This document shows positions 39,678-49,495 of a DNA stretch of 64,000 bases, one piece after another. The translations under genes were made by a program, and so were the position numbers. The DNA is from RGIG8050 sp045588915 (GTDB lineage: Bacteria > Bacillota > Clostridia > Christensenellales > UBA1242), in the NCBI GenBank assembly GCA_045588915.1, contig JAZNFA010000009.1, positions 30,975-94,974 on the forward strand, read 5' to 3'. Position 1 is the first letter of the stretch. Each line of letters begins with the position of its first letter. Under the pieces are notes generated by a model. It ran no database searches. It saw only the letters and a list, made by a program, of their open reading frames with translations, and had not been told where the DNA came from.

Positions 39678-41156
39678 TTATATATAGTATTTTGCTTCTA
39701 TAGTTGGTTGTTTGCTGGTAAAAGGATTTTTAAAGGTTGCATCATAAAATGAATTCTGATCATCGTCAGGACCTCTTTTTAATGGACTAGTAAATAAAAT
39801 TTCCATTTTATCGTTGTATAGTTTAATTTTTTTAACAAGTACTGCGGCGATTTCTCTAGCGTGTCTTTCTAAAACATCACTGTAATATTTTCGTAATGAT
39901 TCTCGGTCAAGTGGCATATTAATTTTCTCTCTTTCAATTGCTATATTCTTTTCAAGTGTTTTTACTTGTTCTTCAAGTTTGTTTATTCGTTCAATTAGTA
40001 TTTGGGAAGCTGGACCTTGCGTGAGAAAGTTAATTAGATTATTAATTGCTGTTTTAGCTTCTTGCTGTTCTTGTTCAAGAATATGTAAATGTTCAGTAAG
40101 TTTCTTTCTATCTGTTTTAAGATATAAGAGTTTATCAAGTAACTTGTTCATAACTTTTGGTTTATTTAATTCACCAATAACTTTATGAATAACAAAACGT
40201 TCAAATAAATCCTTGGGTAGTGCAGTCTTAGGGCAACCACTAGGATTCTTGCGTTTTCCTTCGCAGCGGTAGTAATATCTTCTCACACCGTCTTTGTTCG
40301 TTCCAGAAGAGCCGTTGATACTTTCTCCGCAATATCCACAAACAAGTTTCCTGCTGAAGATATAATTTGTGATTTTACTGATACCACCGAGTAGTGAGTG
40401 TGATTTTGCTCTTACTCGTTCATATACATCTTTATCAATAATTTGTGGATACATGTTTTTATATTCTTCATCCCCATAGTGATAAACACCAGTGTAGTGT
40501 TCACTTTCAAGTATTCGAGAAACCACATAGTAGTTAAATGGTCTGCCACGATTTTTGATACCTTTAGCTTCTAACATGAGAAGAATGTCGTTGATATAAT
40601 AACCAGAATCAAATTTTTCAAACATGTATTTAACTACAGCGGCTTCGTGTTCGTTGATAACTAACTTCTTGTTTTCTAGTTTGTAACCATAAGCTACAGC
40701 TCCGCCTTGGAAAGTTCCTTTAATGCGTGATTCTCGCATACCACGTTTAATCTTCTGAGATAGTTCAGCAGAGAAGTATTGGTTCAAACTTTCAAGCAAG
40801 CCTTCAAGAATAATTCCTTCTGGTGTGTCTGGAATGTTCTCCATAGCTGACACTAGTTTAACGCCATTATCTCTTAATGTTTTTCGATGGAGAACAGTTT
40901 CGTATTTGTTTCGAGAAAAGCGGTCAAGTTTGTATACGATAACATAATCCCATTCTTTTTTATAACTATCTTTAATCATGCGTTGAAATGCTGGTCGGCG
41001 ATCATTAGTTCCAGTCATAGCACGATCAATGTATGAATCGACAATTGAAATCTTGTTTCGTTCAGCATATTCCTTGCAAACACGAACTTGTCCGTCGATA
41101 CTTTGTTCAGATTGATTGTCGCTAGAGTATCTAGCGTAGATTAATGCTTTTTTCAT
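39678..41156 (-). CDS. Large serine recombinase
   Basis: 492 residues. N-terminal resolvase domain with the catalytic Ser in IYARYSSDNQSEQSIDGQ, and YKLDRFSRNKYE. The recombinase domain covers about 160-260 (YGYKLENKKLVINEHEAAVVKYMFEK). The zinc ribbon is KLVCGYCGESING then YRCEGKRKNPSGCPKTAL. A coiled coil lies around 350-430, then a C-terminal tail. Such enzymes integrate and excise elements at short att sites. Strong TAAGGAGG before the ATG. Upstream on the same strand are a 180-base leader with a long hairpin and a 38-codon ORF. Confidence 0.94.
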   Translation of the reverse strand: MKKALIYARYSSDNQSEQSIDGQVRVCKEYAERNKISIVDSYIDRAMTGTNDRRPAFQRMIKDSYKKEWDYVIVYKLDRFSRNKYETVLHRKTLRDNGVKLVSAMENIPDTPEGIILEGLLESLNQYFSAELSQKIKRGMRESRIKGTFQGGAVAYGYKLENKKLVINEHEAAVVKYMFEKFDSGYYINDILLMLEAKGIKNRGRPFNYYVVSRILESEHYTGVYHYGDEEYKNMYPQIIDKDVYERVRAKSHSLLGGISKITNYIFSRKLVCGYCGESINGSSGTNKDGVRRYYYRCEGKRKNPSGCPKTALPKDLFERFVIHKVIGELNKPKVMNKLLDKLLYLKTDRKKLTEHLHILEQEQQEAKTAINNLINFLTQGPASQILIERINKLEEQVKTLEKNIAIEREKINMPLDRESLRKYYSDVLERHAREIAAVLVKKIKLYNDKMEILFTSPLKRGPDDDQNSFYDATFKNPFTSKQPTIEAKYYI

Positions 41157-41180
41157 TTTTCCTCCTTAAAGTTTTTTTAT

Positions 41181-41327
41181 TTGTCTTACGACGGAGCGGA
41201 AAATAAACGGGAACTATAATTGTTTTTGTCTTAGATATTTTTCTTCTTTTACCAAGGGCGGGAAACCCGTGCATTTTACCCTTGGCAAAAGTTTGTTCCC
41301 GTTTACGCTCCATAGTCGTAAGACAAA
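41181..41327 (-). repeat. Long imperfect inverted repeat in the recombinase leader
   Basis: Arms 41181-41214 and 41295-41327 pair over about 30 bp with two small bulges (TTGTCTTACGAC, GGAGCG, TAAACGGGAAC and their complements). The loop contains a nested hairpin CCAAGGG (about 41253-41259)...CCCTTGG (about 41278-41284) enclosing CGGG-AAA-CCCG. It lies between a small ORF and the recombinase ribosome-binding site, so in RNA it could control recombinase expression; as DNA it could be a recombination or replication site. Confidence 0.75.
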
Positions 41328-41338
41328 GAAAATGGTAA

Positions 41339-41455
41339 TTATTGATTGTCTTTGTTTTGCAATTCTTCAAAATCTTTCAACATTTCAAGGCAGATAGCAT
41401 CATTCAACACATCAACATCGATTTCGTTGAGAAAAATAACCTCTAAATCTTCCAT
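41339..41455 (-). CDS. 38-residue acidic ORF upstream of the recombinase
   Basis: MEDLEVIFLNEIDVDVLNDA is the first half; the rest ends in FEELQNKDNQ. GGGGG sits 9-10 bases before the ATG and a promoter lies upstream. It is an acidic, probably helical peptide with no recognised family. Its position in front of the recombinase suggests a recombination directionality factor or regulator, which is inference only. Confidence 0.6.
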   Translation of the reverse strand: MEDLEVIFLNEIDVDVLNDAICLEMLKDFEELQNKDNQ

Positions 41456-41490
41456 TGTTTTTACCCCCTTTTGTATGGATTGTGGGGAGT

Positions 41491-41519
41491 AGCATACTAA
41501 AAAAAATACAACATTACAA
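41491..41519 (-). promoter_or_regulatory. Promoter of the recombinase operon
   Basis: On the minus strand: TTGTAA (41514-41519), 17-base spacer, TATGCT (41491-41496). The start point is about 30 bases before the 38-codon ORF, so this transcript has a Shine-Dalgarno leader, unlike most first genes here. Confidence 0.7.
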
Positions 41520-41601
41520 TATCATTTATGTCAATCTTTGTATCATTTTATATCATTTATGTAACATTTATATCAACTTATATATCATTTATGTATCAAA
41601 A
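41519..41601 (-). repeat. Phased 10-11 bp repeat array beside the recombinase promoter
   Basis: Read on the minus strand, about eight degenerate copies of TGATAYATAAA follow each other at 9-12 base steps, ending directly at the -35 box. The helical phasing suggests a multi-site operator for a repressor or activator of the recombinase promoter. It also lies upstream of hsdM on the other strand. Confidence 0.65.
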
Positions 41602-41679
41602 ATATTCACTTTAAAGTGCGTCAAGAAGCTCGAACAATAAAATAAAGACAAATATTATATCCCGTGTTATAATTTTGTA

Positions 41680-43290
41680 ATGGCGAAGAAAACGAAAGAA
41701 ACCGTAAATAATCTTGATTCAATTTTGTTTAAATGTAGAGATATTTTGAGGGCGGCAAGAAACTCCGGCTCTTTCTTTGAAAAAAGAGATATGATGTTGA
41801 CCCTTATTTTTTTAAGGCTTATTGGGGAGAAGTATGAAGACGGAATTGATAAATTAAAAGAGACTTTGATTGCACAAGGATTAGATCCAGAAGATGAAAA
41901 TATACGAGCAGCGTTCTTCGATGATGCGACATTTACTGACGGAACGTATAATTTACCTAAAGAAGCACAGTGGTCGGAAATTATTAATAAGCCAGCGCCA
42001 CAATTAAATGTTGCCCTTGATACCGCACTTAAACGAATTTCAGAAACCACAAAACAATTAAAAGGTTGCTTCGTTGAAGGAACTTTTACCACAAGAAATT
42101 TGGGTGCCAATGATATTAAGAAACTGGTTGATGAGGTTAATAAAATTAGTCATAAAGCATTCGGCGAAGAAAAAGATTTGATTGGTCACGTGTATGAATA
42201 TTTCTTGAAAGAATTTGCGATTAACGCGACAAAAGAAGAAGGCGAATTCTATACGCCACATGATGTTGTTCAATTAATTGCGGCTATGGTTGAACCATTT
42301 AACGGAACATTATATGACCCGGCTTGTGGTTCGGGCGGAATGTTTATTCAAAGTGCAGACTTGGTAAAGTCTAAACAAGGTAACTTAAACGGTATCAATG
42401 TTTATGGACAAGAAAAAGATGCCGCAACATATCGTTTGGCCAAAATGAATTTGGCACTGCGTGGTATCAGCCATAATCTCGGCGACACGAACGATTCAAC
42501 TTTTACCAATGATTTACATAAAGGATTGTATTTTGATTACATTATGGCTAATCCGCCATTCAACCTTAAAACTTGGTATGATGCGAATTTGGAAAATGAT
42601 GCACGTTGGGCTGATTATGTAACACCGCCAGAAAGCAACGCTAACTATGCTTGGATTTTACATATGTTATCCCACTTGAAACCAAGTAATGGCGTGGCTG
42701 GTTTCTTATTGGCAAATGGTGCTTTGAATGATAGTGATACTTTGGAAATTCGTAAAAGATTAATTCAAAATGATAAAGTTGAAGCCATCATCGTTTTGCC
42801 ACGCCAACTATTCTTTACAACTGATATCAGTGTTACCTTGTGGATTCTTAACCAAAACAAAAAAGGTGGTAAATATCACGATAGAAAACAAAGAAATCGT
42901 GAGCACGAAATTTTGTTTATGGATTTAAGAACCTGGACGGAAAATGCGGTTAAAGACGAACAAAAGAAAAAAGTTGCTTTATCGTCGGAACAAATTGAAA
43001 AAGCCGCCCAGATTTATCACGATTGGCAATGTGAAGGTGTGGATGGAAAATATTATGAAGTCCCTGAATTATACCGCAGTGTTTTAATTGATGAAATTGA
43101 AAAGCAAGGTTGGGCTTTGACACCGAGTAAGTATATTGAATTTATCGACCATGATTTGCAAATTGATTATGAAAAAGAAATGAAGCGTATCCAACAGGAA
43201 ATGTCCAATATTATTGATGCTGAAAAAAAATCCCAGAAAATGTTAGCAGAAGCTTTTGAAGGAATTGGCTATGGCATTGAAAACAATTAA
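41680..43290 (+). CDS. hsdM: Type I restriction-modification methyltransferase subunit HsdM
   Basis: 536 residues. N-terminal HsdM domain (LDSILFKCRDILRAARNSGS), then the N6-adenine methyltransferase: LYDPACGSGGMFIQSADLV (SAM site) and YIMANPPFNLKTW (NPPF). It methylates host DNA together with HsdS. The extended -10 TGTTATAAT ends 6 bases before the ATG, with no Shine-Dalgarno, so the operon is predicted to start leaderless. First gene of a five-gene operon. Confidence 0.96.
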   Translation: MAKKTKETVNNLDSILFKCRDILRAARNSGSFFEKRDMMLTLIFLRLIGEKYEDGIDKLKETLIAQGLDPEDENIRAAFFDDATFTDGTYNLPKEAQWSEIINKPAPQLNVALDTALKRISETTKQLKGCFVEGTFTTRNLGANDIKKLVDEVNKISHKAFGEEKDLIGHVYEYFLKEFAINATKEEGEFYTPHDVVQLIAAMVEPFNGTLYDPACGSGGMFIQSADLVKSKQGNLNGINVYGQEKDAATYRLAKMNLALRGISHNLGDTNDSTFTNDLHKGLYFDYIMANPPFNLKTWYDANLENDARWADYVTPPESNANYAWILHMLSHLKPSNGVAGFLLANGALNDSDTLEIRKRLIQNDKVEAIIVLPRQLFFTTDISVTLWILNQNKKGGKYHDRKQRNREHEILFMDLRTWTENAVKDEQKKKVALSSEQIEKAAQIYHDWQCEGVDGKYYEVPELYRSVLIDEIEKQGWALTPSKYIEFIDHDLQIDYEKEMKRIQQEMSNIIDAEKKSQKMLAEAFEGIGYGIENN

Positions 43291-44380
43291 GTTGGGTGAA
43301 TTAATTGAAATATCAGAAGAAGTAAATTCTGATTTAAAATACTCATTGGATGATGTAAAGGGTATTTCAATCAATAAAATATTTATAGAAACCAAAGCAG
43401 ATATGCAGGGTGTTTCTTTAAAGCCTTACTTACTTGTGAAACCAGATTATTTTTCTTATGTTCCAACGACTTCAAGGAACGGTGAAAAAATTACTTTAGC
43501 ACATAATAATACAAGGGATACTTATATTGTATCATCTTCATATGTCGTTTTTTATAATAAGAGACCAGATTTGTTGAATTCTGATTATTTGTTTATGTAT
43601 TTTAATCGACCAGAATTTGATAGATACTCAAGGTTTAATTCTTGGGGTTCAGCAAGAGAGACTTTTTCATGGGAAGAAATGTGTGATATCGAAATTGAAC
43701 TGCCAGATTTACCTACGCAAAAGAAATATGTTGATGTTTATTTGTCAATGATTGAAAATCAAAAAGCATACGAACGTGGTCTTGATGATTTGAAATTAAC
43801 TTGCGATGCCTATATTGAAGATTTGCGCCGTAGAATGCCATGCGAAGAAATTGGACCATATCTTATTAAGTCTGAAAAAAATTCAGATGGTAATATTAAG
43901 AGAGTTTTGGGTATAGGGCAGACAGGGTTTATTTCACCACAAAAGGATCCGAATGAATCACTTAAAAATTATAAAATTCTAACTGATGGTTGTATTTGTT
44001 ACGCACCACCGTTGTATAATATTTTGACTGGTGCAATACATTGTTATACACAAATAGAAAAAGCAGTTTGTTCACCTATATACGAAGTTTTCACTTGCAA
44101 TAAAGAAAAAATTTTACCAGAGTATTTAACATTGTGGTTAAAACGAAGTGAGTTTATTAGATACGCTGCGTTTTATGCATTAGGTGTGAGACAAACATTT
44201 GATTATAATTTAATGGAAGAATTTAAAATTCCGATTCCTTCATTTGAAATTCAAAAAGCAATTGTGGATATTTATAAAACCTATGTTGAACGAAAAGAAA
44301 TTAACGAACGATTGAAAAAGCAAATCAAAGACATTTGCCCAATTTTAATTAAAGGTTCAATCGAAGAGGGTAAGAAATGA
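43271..44380 (+). CDS. hsdS: Type I restriction-modification specificity subunit HsdS
   Basis: 369 residues from ATG at 43271 (GAAGGA 7 bases upstream; a TTG five codons earlier is rejected). Two target-recognition halves, each followed by a conserved helical spacer: DLPTQKKYVDVYLSMIENQKAYERG (about 155-180) and PSFEIQKAIVDIYKTYVERK (near the end). It sets the DNA sequence recognised by the complex. Overlaps hsdM by 20 bases and the next gene by 4. Confidence 0.9.
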   Translation: MALKTIKLGELIEISEEVNSDLKYSLDDVKGISINKIFIETKADMQGVSLKPYLLVKPDYFSYVPTTSRNGEKITLAHNNTRDTYIVSSSYVVFYNKRPDLLNSDYLFMYFNRPEFDRYSRFNSWGSARETFSWEEMCDIEIELPDLPTQKKYVDVYLSMIENQKAYERGLDDLKLTCDAYIEDLRRRMPCEEIGPYLIKSEKNSDGNIKRVLGIGQTGFISPQKDPNESLKNYKILTDGCICYAPPLYNILTGAIHCYTQIEKAVCSPIYEVFTCNKEKILPEYLTLWLKRSEFIRYAAFYALGVRQTFDYNLMEEFKIPIPSFEIQKAIVDIYKTYVERKEINERLKKQIKDICPILIKGSIEEGKK

Positions 44381-46173
44381 ACACGCAAGAGTTAAACGAA
44401 TACATTAAAAATTATTTAGAGAATGATAAAACCCAGCGTGCAATTATGTTAACTGCACCTTGGGGTAGCGGTAAAAGTTATTATATAAAAAATAACCTTT
44501 GTAATTTTTTGCATGAAAAAAAATTAGATTATGCAATAGTTTCGTTGTATGGAATTAAAGAGTTAAAAGATGTGAGCAAGAATCTATATTTAGAAATCAG
44601 AGCTAATGCTCTTACTAAAAAAAATGAAAAAGCTGCCTTAGTTAAAATAGTTGGGAAAACACTGCTTAAGGGAGTTGCCGGCTTGTTTCATGTCGATTTA
44701 AATCAATCAGAAGAAGATCTACAAAAACTATACGAATCTATAGAGTTGACAAATAGACTGATTATATTCGAGGATATTGAAAGAACAAGTATCGATATTG
44801 TTGATTTTTTAGGTTATGTAAATAACCTTGTTGAACAAGATGGTGTCAAGGTCCTTCTAGTCGCTAATGAGGAAGAAATCAAACAAATAGAAACGGTTGA
44901 AAATGGGAAAGTAAAAAAAGATGAAAATATAAAATATATTAAAATTAAAGAAAAAACAGTTTCTGACACGATAAAATTTACATGTGATAGAAATAATTCC
45001 ATTGAAAATATAATTAGACAATTTACAAAAAATGAATGGTTTTCTTCAATGGTTGATAATCCTGAATTTAATCTGGCTGGCAAAATAGGACAAATAATGA
45101 TAAAAACTGAATCGTATAATTTTAGATCATTATTGTTTGCTTGCCAAAAGACTGTTGATATTTTTAATATGCTTCCAAGAAGCAAAAATTATAATTTAGA
45201 TTTTTTAACGAAGTTTTTTCTGGAAACTGTTGAATATTGTTTAAGAGAAGAGGAATTAAATAGAAATAAATTTAATGAAGAAAAACCAGATTCTAATAAT
45301 GAAAATAATGATAGCATAAGTAAAATAATTTCTAATTTTAAAATTGAGAACAGATTGAATAATGTTATGAAAAATTATATTGATAATCAAATTTTTGATA
45401 TAAATGAGTTTGAACTTATGCAAAGTCAATTTATTTCTTCGCAAAAAACAGAAGAAGCAAATGCTGTTTTATATAAAATATATTATTATTTGGATTTTAC
45501 AGAAGAAGAATTAAAATCTGCTATTGATGAATTATATGAAAAATTAAAAACAAATACAGGCATTAGTTACAATAGTTATATAAAGATTGCTCAATATTTG
45601 TTTGAAATAGATAAATATATTAGTTATCAAAGGATCAACGATTGTATTAAACAAATGAAGAATAATCTAAAAACTGGGATACAAGTTGGCGATAAAGTGC
45701 AGACACATGTTTGGGGCGGATCAGTTATACAGAATGAAAAAGAGAATGATGAATTTAATAAATTTAGAACGTATATTTCTAGTCTAATTCAAGAAAAGAA
45801 TGAAATTGATTTTGACTATAATCCTGAAAGCATTGAAAACTATGTTTTTAAAGATCTGAAACACCAATTTATGGAAGACCGTGGTTTTATGAAGCAATTT
45901 AATATCGAAAAACTTTTGGCGATGTTAGAAAAATGTTCTCCTAAACAAATCGGTTATTGCAACGAGATTTTAAACCAAGTTTATATGGCTTATTATAACG
46001 TTTTTGATTTTATGTCTGATGATTTGAAAAATTTAATTAAGTTGAAGAATGGTGTTGATTCTATGATTAAAGAAAACACAAATATTGATAAAATCAAAAA
46101 AATAAGAATGGGCTTTTTGTCGGATAAGTTAGATGTTATAATAAAAAAATTACGAGGAGAAGAAAATGTCTAA
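44377..46173 (+). CDS. KAP-like P-loop NTPase inserted between hsdS and hsdR
   Basis: 598 residues. Walker A is LTAPWGSGKSYYIKNNL (about residues 26-42), Walker B is RLIIFEDIERTSIDIVDFLG (about 128-147), and VKVLLVANEEEI looks like a sensor strand; this layout matches KAP-family NTPases. No membrane segments are present. The C-terminal 350 residues are AT-rich, Asn/Lys-rich, helical and unassigned. ATGA overlap with hsdS and an 8-base overlap with hsdR show it is an integral operon member. Some defence systems use KAP-like ATPases as regulators or effectors; its role here is unknown. Confidence 0.75.
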   Translation: MNTQELNEYIKNYLENDKTQRAIMLTAPWGSGKSYYIKNNLCNFLHEKKLDYAIVSLYGIKELKDVSKNLYLEIRANALTKKNEKAALVKIVGKTLLKGVAGLFHVDLNQSEEDLQKLYESIELTNRLIIFEDIERTSIDIVDFLGYVNNLVEQDGVKVLLVANEEEIKQIETVENGKVKKDENIKYIKIKEKTVSDTIKFTCDRNNSIENIIRQFTKNEWFSSMVDNPEFNLAGKIGQIMIKTESYNFRSLLFACQKTVDIFNMLPRSKNYNLDFLTKFFLETVEYCLREEELNRNKFNEEKPDSNNENNDSISKIISNFKIENRLNNVMKNYIDNQIFDINEFELMQSQFISSQKTEEANAVLYKIYYYLDFTEEELKSAIDELYEKLKTNTGISYNSYIKIAQYLFEIDKYISYQRINDCIKQMKNNLKTGIQVGDKVQTHVWGGSVIQNEKENDEFNKFRTYISSLIQEKNEIDFDYNPESIENYVFKDLKHQFMEDRGFMKQFNIEKLLAMLEKCSPKQIGYCNEILNQVYMAYYNVFDFMSDDLKNLIKLKNGVDSMIKENTNIDKIKKIRMGFLSDKLDVIIKKLRGEENV

Positions 46174-49100
46174 TTTTAACGGTCGTTATTGTGAATCAGA
46201 ATACGAGAATGCTTTTATCGGATTACTAGAACGAGAAGGATGGCAATATCTTTCTGGTAAAAATTTTCCAAGGACTTATAAAAGAGATGTATTAAACATT
46301 GAAGATTTAACACAGTATTTGACCAAAACAAATCCGGATTTAGATAATGAAGATATACAGAGTATTGTTAACCAAGTTAAGTTAGTTGGTGCTGAAAGTG
46401 ATTTTGCAACCTTACATAAGGTTTATGGTTGGATGGTTAATGGTGTCCAATTTAAACCGAAACATAGTAGTGCAAGAATGGTTTCTTTAATTGATTTTGA
46501 AAATCCACAAAACAACCTTTTTAAAGTTGTTAATCAACTAAAGATTGAATACACAAATAACGGTGTAAACGAAGTTAGAATTCCCGATGTTCTTTTGTAT
46601 GTTAATGGGATGCCAGTTTGCGTCTTTGAATTAAAAAATCCAGCCGATGCGAAAGCAACAATTCTTAATGCTTGGGAACAAATTACAATTCGTTATTGGC
46701 GTGATATTCCGCATTTGTTACATTACTGTCCATTGGCTTGTATCTCTGATGGTGTTAAAACAAGATTAGGAACTGTAAAGACGCCTTATGAACATTTCTA
46801 TGCTTGGCGTCGTGTTAATGAAGGGGATAAACTTTCTACATTTTCATTTGAAGAAACTGAAACGATGATTAAAGGTGTTTATTCGCCAGTTAGATTTCTT
46901 GAAATATTTAGAGATTACATTTATTTCCAAGATACTATCTATGATAAGAATGAAGTAGAAATTGTTTGCCGTTATCCACAATTCTTTGCAACTAAATTAT
47001 TAAAGCAAAGTATTATTAAATCTATCAACGAAAAGAGTGGCAAGGGTGGTACATATTTTGGGGCTACTGGATGCGGGAAAACTTATACGATGGCATTCTT
47101 GGCTCGTCAACTAGCATTAAGATGCACTGACATACCGCAAATTGGTTCGCCAACAATTATCATGATTGTTGATAGGGAAGATCTACAAAAGCAAGGAGCA
47201 AAGTTATTTACTAAAAGTAAAGAGTTCTTAAATCTTGGCGAAGTTTCTGTTATTCCAAATAGAAACAAGTTAAGAGAAGAACTTGGAACAAGACAAAGCG
47301 GCGGTTTTTACATTTGTACTATTCAAAAATTTATTGATCGTGAAGATGACAAAATTGGGTTAATTAATGACCGTGCTAATATCATTTGTTTTTCGGATGA
47401 AGCGCATAGAACACAACTTGAACATTCTAAGAAAATTCAGTTCAGTAAAGATGCCGATGCTAATATGAAAGCGATGATTTCAAAACCATACGCAAAGGTT
47501 TTGAAAGAAGCTTTCCCAAATGCAACATTTGTTGGTTTTACAGGAACTCCAATTGCGGAAACATATCAAACATTTGGTGATGAAATTGATAGATATACAA
47601 TGGACCAAGCTGTTGCTGATGGCTTGACTGTTCCAATTAAATATCATCCAAGAATTGCAAAAGTGTTGCTTGATTCTGATAAGGTTAATCAAATCGAAGC
47701 CTATTATAAACAATGCGCCGATAATGGTGCTACGGAACAAGACATTGCTGCAAGTGAAAGAGCGATGAGTTCTATGGAAGTTATTTTGGGCGACCATTCT
47801 CGTTTGGAACGATTAGCAACAGATATTCATGATCATTATGTAAAAGCGTGTGATGAAGATCCAGATAGAATTCAAAAAGCAATGATTGTTTGTTCAAAAC
47901 GTGAAATTGCCTATGATCTATTGAAAGAATTTGAAAGGCAATATCCAGAATGGTTTGTCGAAAAGAAATCAACAGATGGGGTAAAAGTTACTTCTGAAGA
48001 ATTGAAAGAGTTAAAACCAATGCCATTTATTGCAATGGTTTCTAGTGTCGGTAAAAATGATAAAGAAGAAATGTATAACTATCTCGGTGGAGTGAAAAAC
48101 AACCAGCGTTCGAGCGAACTTGATGTAATGTTTAAAAATGATAAATCCAATTTCCACATTGTTATTGTCGTAGATATGTGGATTACTGGATTTGATGTAC
48201 CGTCGCTTACTTTTATGTATAATGATAAGCCACTTCAAAAACATCAACTTATCCAAACAATTAGTCGTGTTAACCGAAAATATTCTGGCAAGAATTATGG
48301 TCTGATTGTCGATTACATTGGTATTAGAGATAATATGCGTCAGGCAATGAAAATATATGGTGGTGATAATTCTGTAGCACCAAGCGAAGACGATGTAGAA
48401 CAAGCAACAATAGCCTTTAGAGAAGAGTTAGAAATCTTAAAAAGATTATTTATTGGTTATGATTTAACTCCATTTATGAATCCTAATTGTGACCCTATCG
48501 AAAGATATAAATTATTATCAAAAGCCGCTGAATATGTTTTTTCATCGACTCAGGAAATGCAAACACCAACTGAATATGCATCTATGAAAGTGGCTTATAA
48601 AACTTATTTCTTGAATACGGTTAAGAGAATGCGTACAGCGTTTGAAATATGTCAACCGTCTGGTGAACTTGGGGAAGAAGAATCTGCATTAGCTCAATGT
48701 TTTATGGCTGTTGCTGGTTTTATTCGCAAAATGAGTGGAACTGCTGATATTGATGCTGACACGATGAATCGTTATGTTTCTATAATGGTCGAAGAAGCTC
48801 TTAAATATAACAAGGTTGAAAGTATACTAGAAAAAGACGATGAGGAAGATATATTCAGTGCTGAATATTTTGAAAAGTTATCTGATATTAAATTGCCTGC
48901 TACGAAACTTGAAATATTAATCAAATTGCTGCGCAGACAAATAAAAGAATATGGATTAACAAACCAAGTTGCCGCCAAACAATTCCATGAAATGCTTGAA
49001 AAGACGATTAAAGTTTATCACGAAAGACGTAAACATTTAACTCTCGAAGAGGCTGGGATAACCCAAGAACATGCGTCTGAAGATTTGATTAAAGCTGCGA

Positions 49101-49492
49101 CTGAACAAGCTTTAGAAATTTTAAATGGATTGAAAGAAAGCAAGGAAAGTTTCAGAAAGTTTGGATTAACCTTTGAAGAAAAATCCTTCTATGATATTTT
49201 AATTGCTTTAAGAGATCAATACAATTTTGAATATGGAACTGATAAAAATGTTGGCGGTGTTGTTATAAATGATAAATGTCAAAGTCTAGCAAAGAAGGTT
49301 AAGGAAATTATAGATACAAAATCTTCGTTTGCAGACTGGCTTAATAACCAAAATGTTCGTAATCAATTAAAACTTGAAATAAAGATTTGCCTAGTAAAGA
49401 ATGGCTATCCGCCGCAATGTAGTCCCGAAGTTTTCTCGAAAGTAATGGAACAAGTAGAAAACTTTGAGGAACATCAGAATGAAGAGGAATAG
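46166..49492 (+). CDS. hsdR: Type I restriction endonuclease subunit HsdR
   Basis: 1108 residues. N-terminal nuclease domain with RIPDVLLYVNGMPVCVFELK (D...ExK, about residues 138-157). Helicase motor: GATGCGKTYTMAFLARQ (Walker A, about 299), CFSDEAHRTQ (DEAH), FVGFTGTPIAET (motif III) and QTISRVNRKYSGKNYGLIVDY (motif VI). It translocates DNA and cuts unmethylated invaders. GAGGAG precedes the ATG within the end of the NTPase gene. Confidence 0.96.
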   Translation: MSNFNGRYCESEYENAFIGLLEREGWQYLSGKNFPRTYKRDVLNIEDLTQYLTKTNPDLDNEDIQSIVNQVKLVGAESDFATLHKVYGWMVNGVQFKPKHSSARMVSLIDFENPQNNLFKVVNQLKIEYTNNGVNEVRIPDVLLYVNGMPVCVFELKNPADAKATILNAWEQITIRYWRDIPHLLHYCPLACISDGVKTRLGTVKTPYEHFYAWRRVNEGDKLSTFSFEETETMIKGVYSPVRFLEIFRDYIYFQDTIYDKNEVEIVCRYPQFFATKLLKQSIIKSINEKSGKGGTYFGATGCGKTYTMAFLARQLALRCTDIPQIGSPTIIMIVDREDLQKQGAKLFTKSKEFLNLGEVSVIPNRNKLREELGTRQSGGFYICTIQKFIDREDDKIGLINDRANIICFSDEAHRTQLEHSKKIQFSKDADANMKAMISKPYAKVLKEAFPNATFVGFTGTPIAETYQTFGDEIDRYTMDQAVADGLTVPIKYHPRIAKVLLDSDKVNQIEAYYKQCADNGATEQDIAASERAMSSMEVILGDHSRLERLATDIHDHYVKACDEDPDRIQKAMIVCSKREIAYDLLKEFERQYPEWFVEKKSTDGVKVTSEELKELKPMPFIAMVSSVGKNDKEEMYNYLGGVKNNQRSSELDVMFKNDKSNFHIVIVVDMWITGFDVPSLTFMYNDKPLQKHQLIQTISRVNRKYSGKNYGLIVDYIGIRDNMRQAMKIYGGDNSVAPSEDDVEQATIAFREELEILKRLFIGYDLTPFMNPNCDPIERYKLLSKAAEYVFSSTQEMQTPTEYASMKVAYKTYFLNTVKRMRTAFEICQPSGELGEEESALAQCFMAVAGFIRKMSGTADIDADTMNRYVSIMVEEALKYNKVESILEKDDEEDIFSAEYFEKLSDIKLPATKLEILIKLLRRQIKEYGLTNQVAAKQFHEMLEKTIKVYHERRKHLTLEEAGITQEHASEDLIKAATEQALEILNGLKESKESFRKFGLTFEEKSFYDILIALRDQYNFEYGTDKNVGGVVINDKCQSLAKKVKEIIDTKSSFADWLNNQNVRNQLKLEIKICLVKNGYPPQCSPEVFSKVMEQVENFEEHQNEEE

Positions 49493-49495
49493 TTT

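Noticed and set aside
41161..41330. Insertion sequence with terminal inverted repeats
   Set aside because: The inverted repeat is only about 150 bases end to end, has no transposase and no flanking target duplication that could be seen, so an RNA or DNA hairpin is the simpler reading.
41131..41370. 79-codon minus-strand ORF across the recombinase leader
   Set aside because: It runs through the long hairpin, overlaps both the 38-codon ORF and the recombinase start, has no ribosome-binding site and encodes a Lys/Arg-rich low-complexity product expected from the inverted repeat.
41519..41601. Possible CRISPR array or replication iterons
   Set aside because: Units are only 9-12 bases, degenerate and contiguous, with no spacers, no Cas genes and no Rep gene nearby. 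An operator array fits better.
47480..47972. Minus-strand ORFs opposite hsdR
   Set aside because: They have no promoter or ribosome-binding site and lie opposite the conserved helicase motifs, whose frame is clearly coding.
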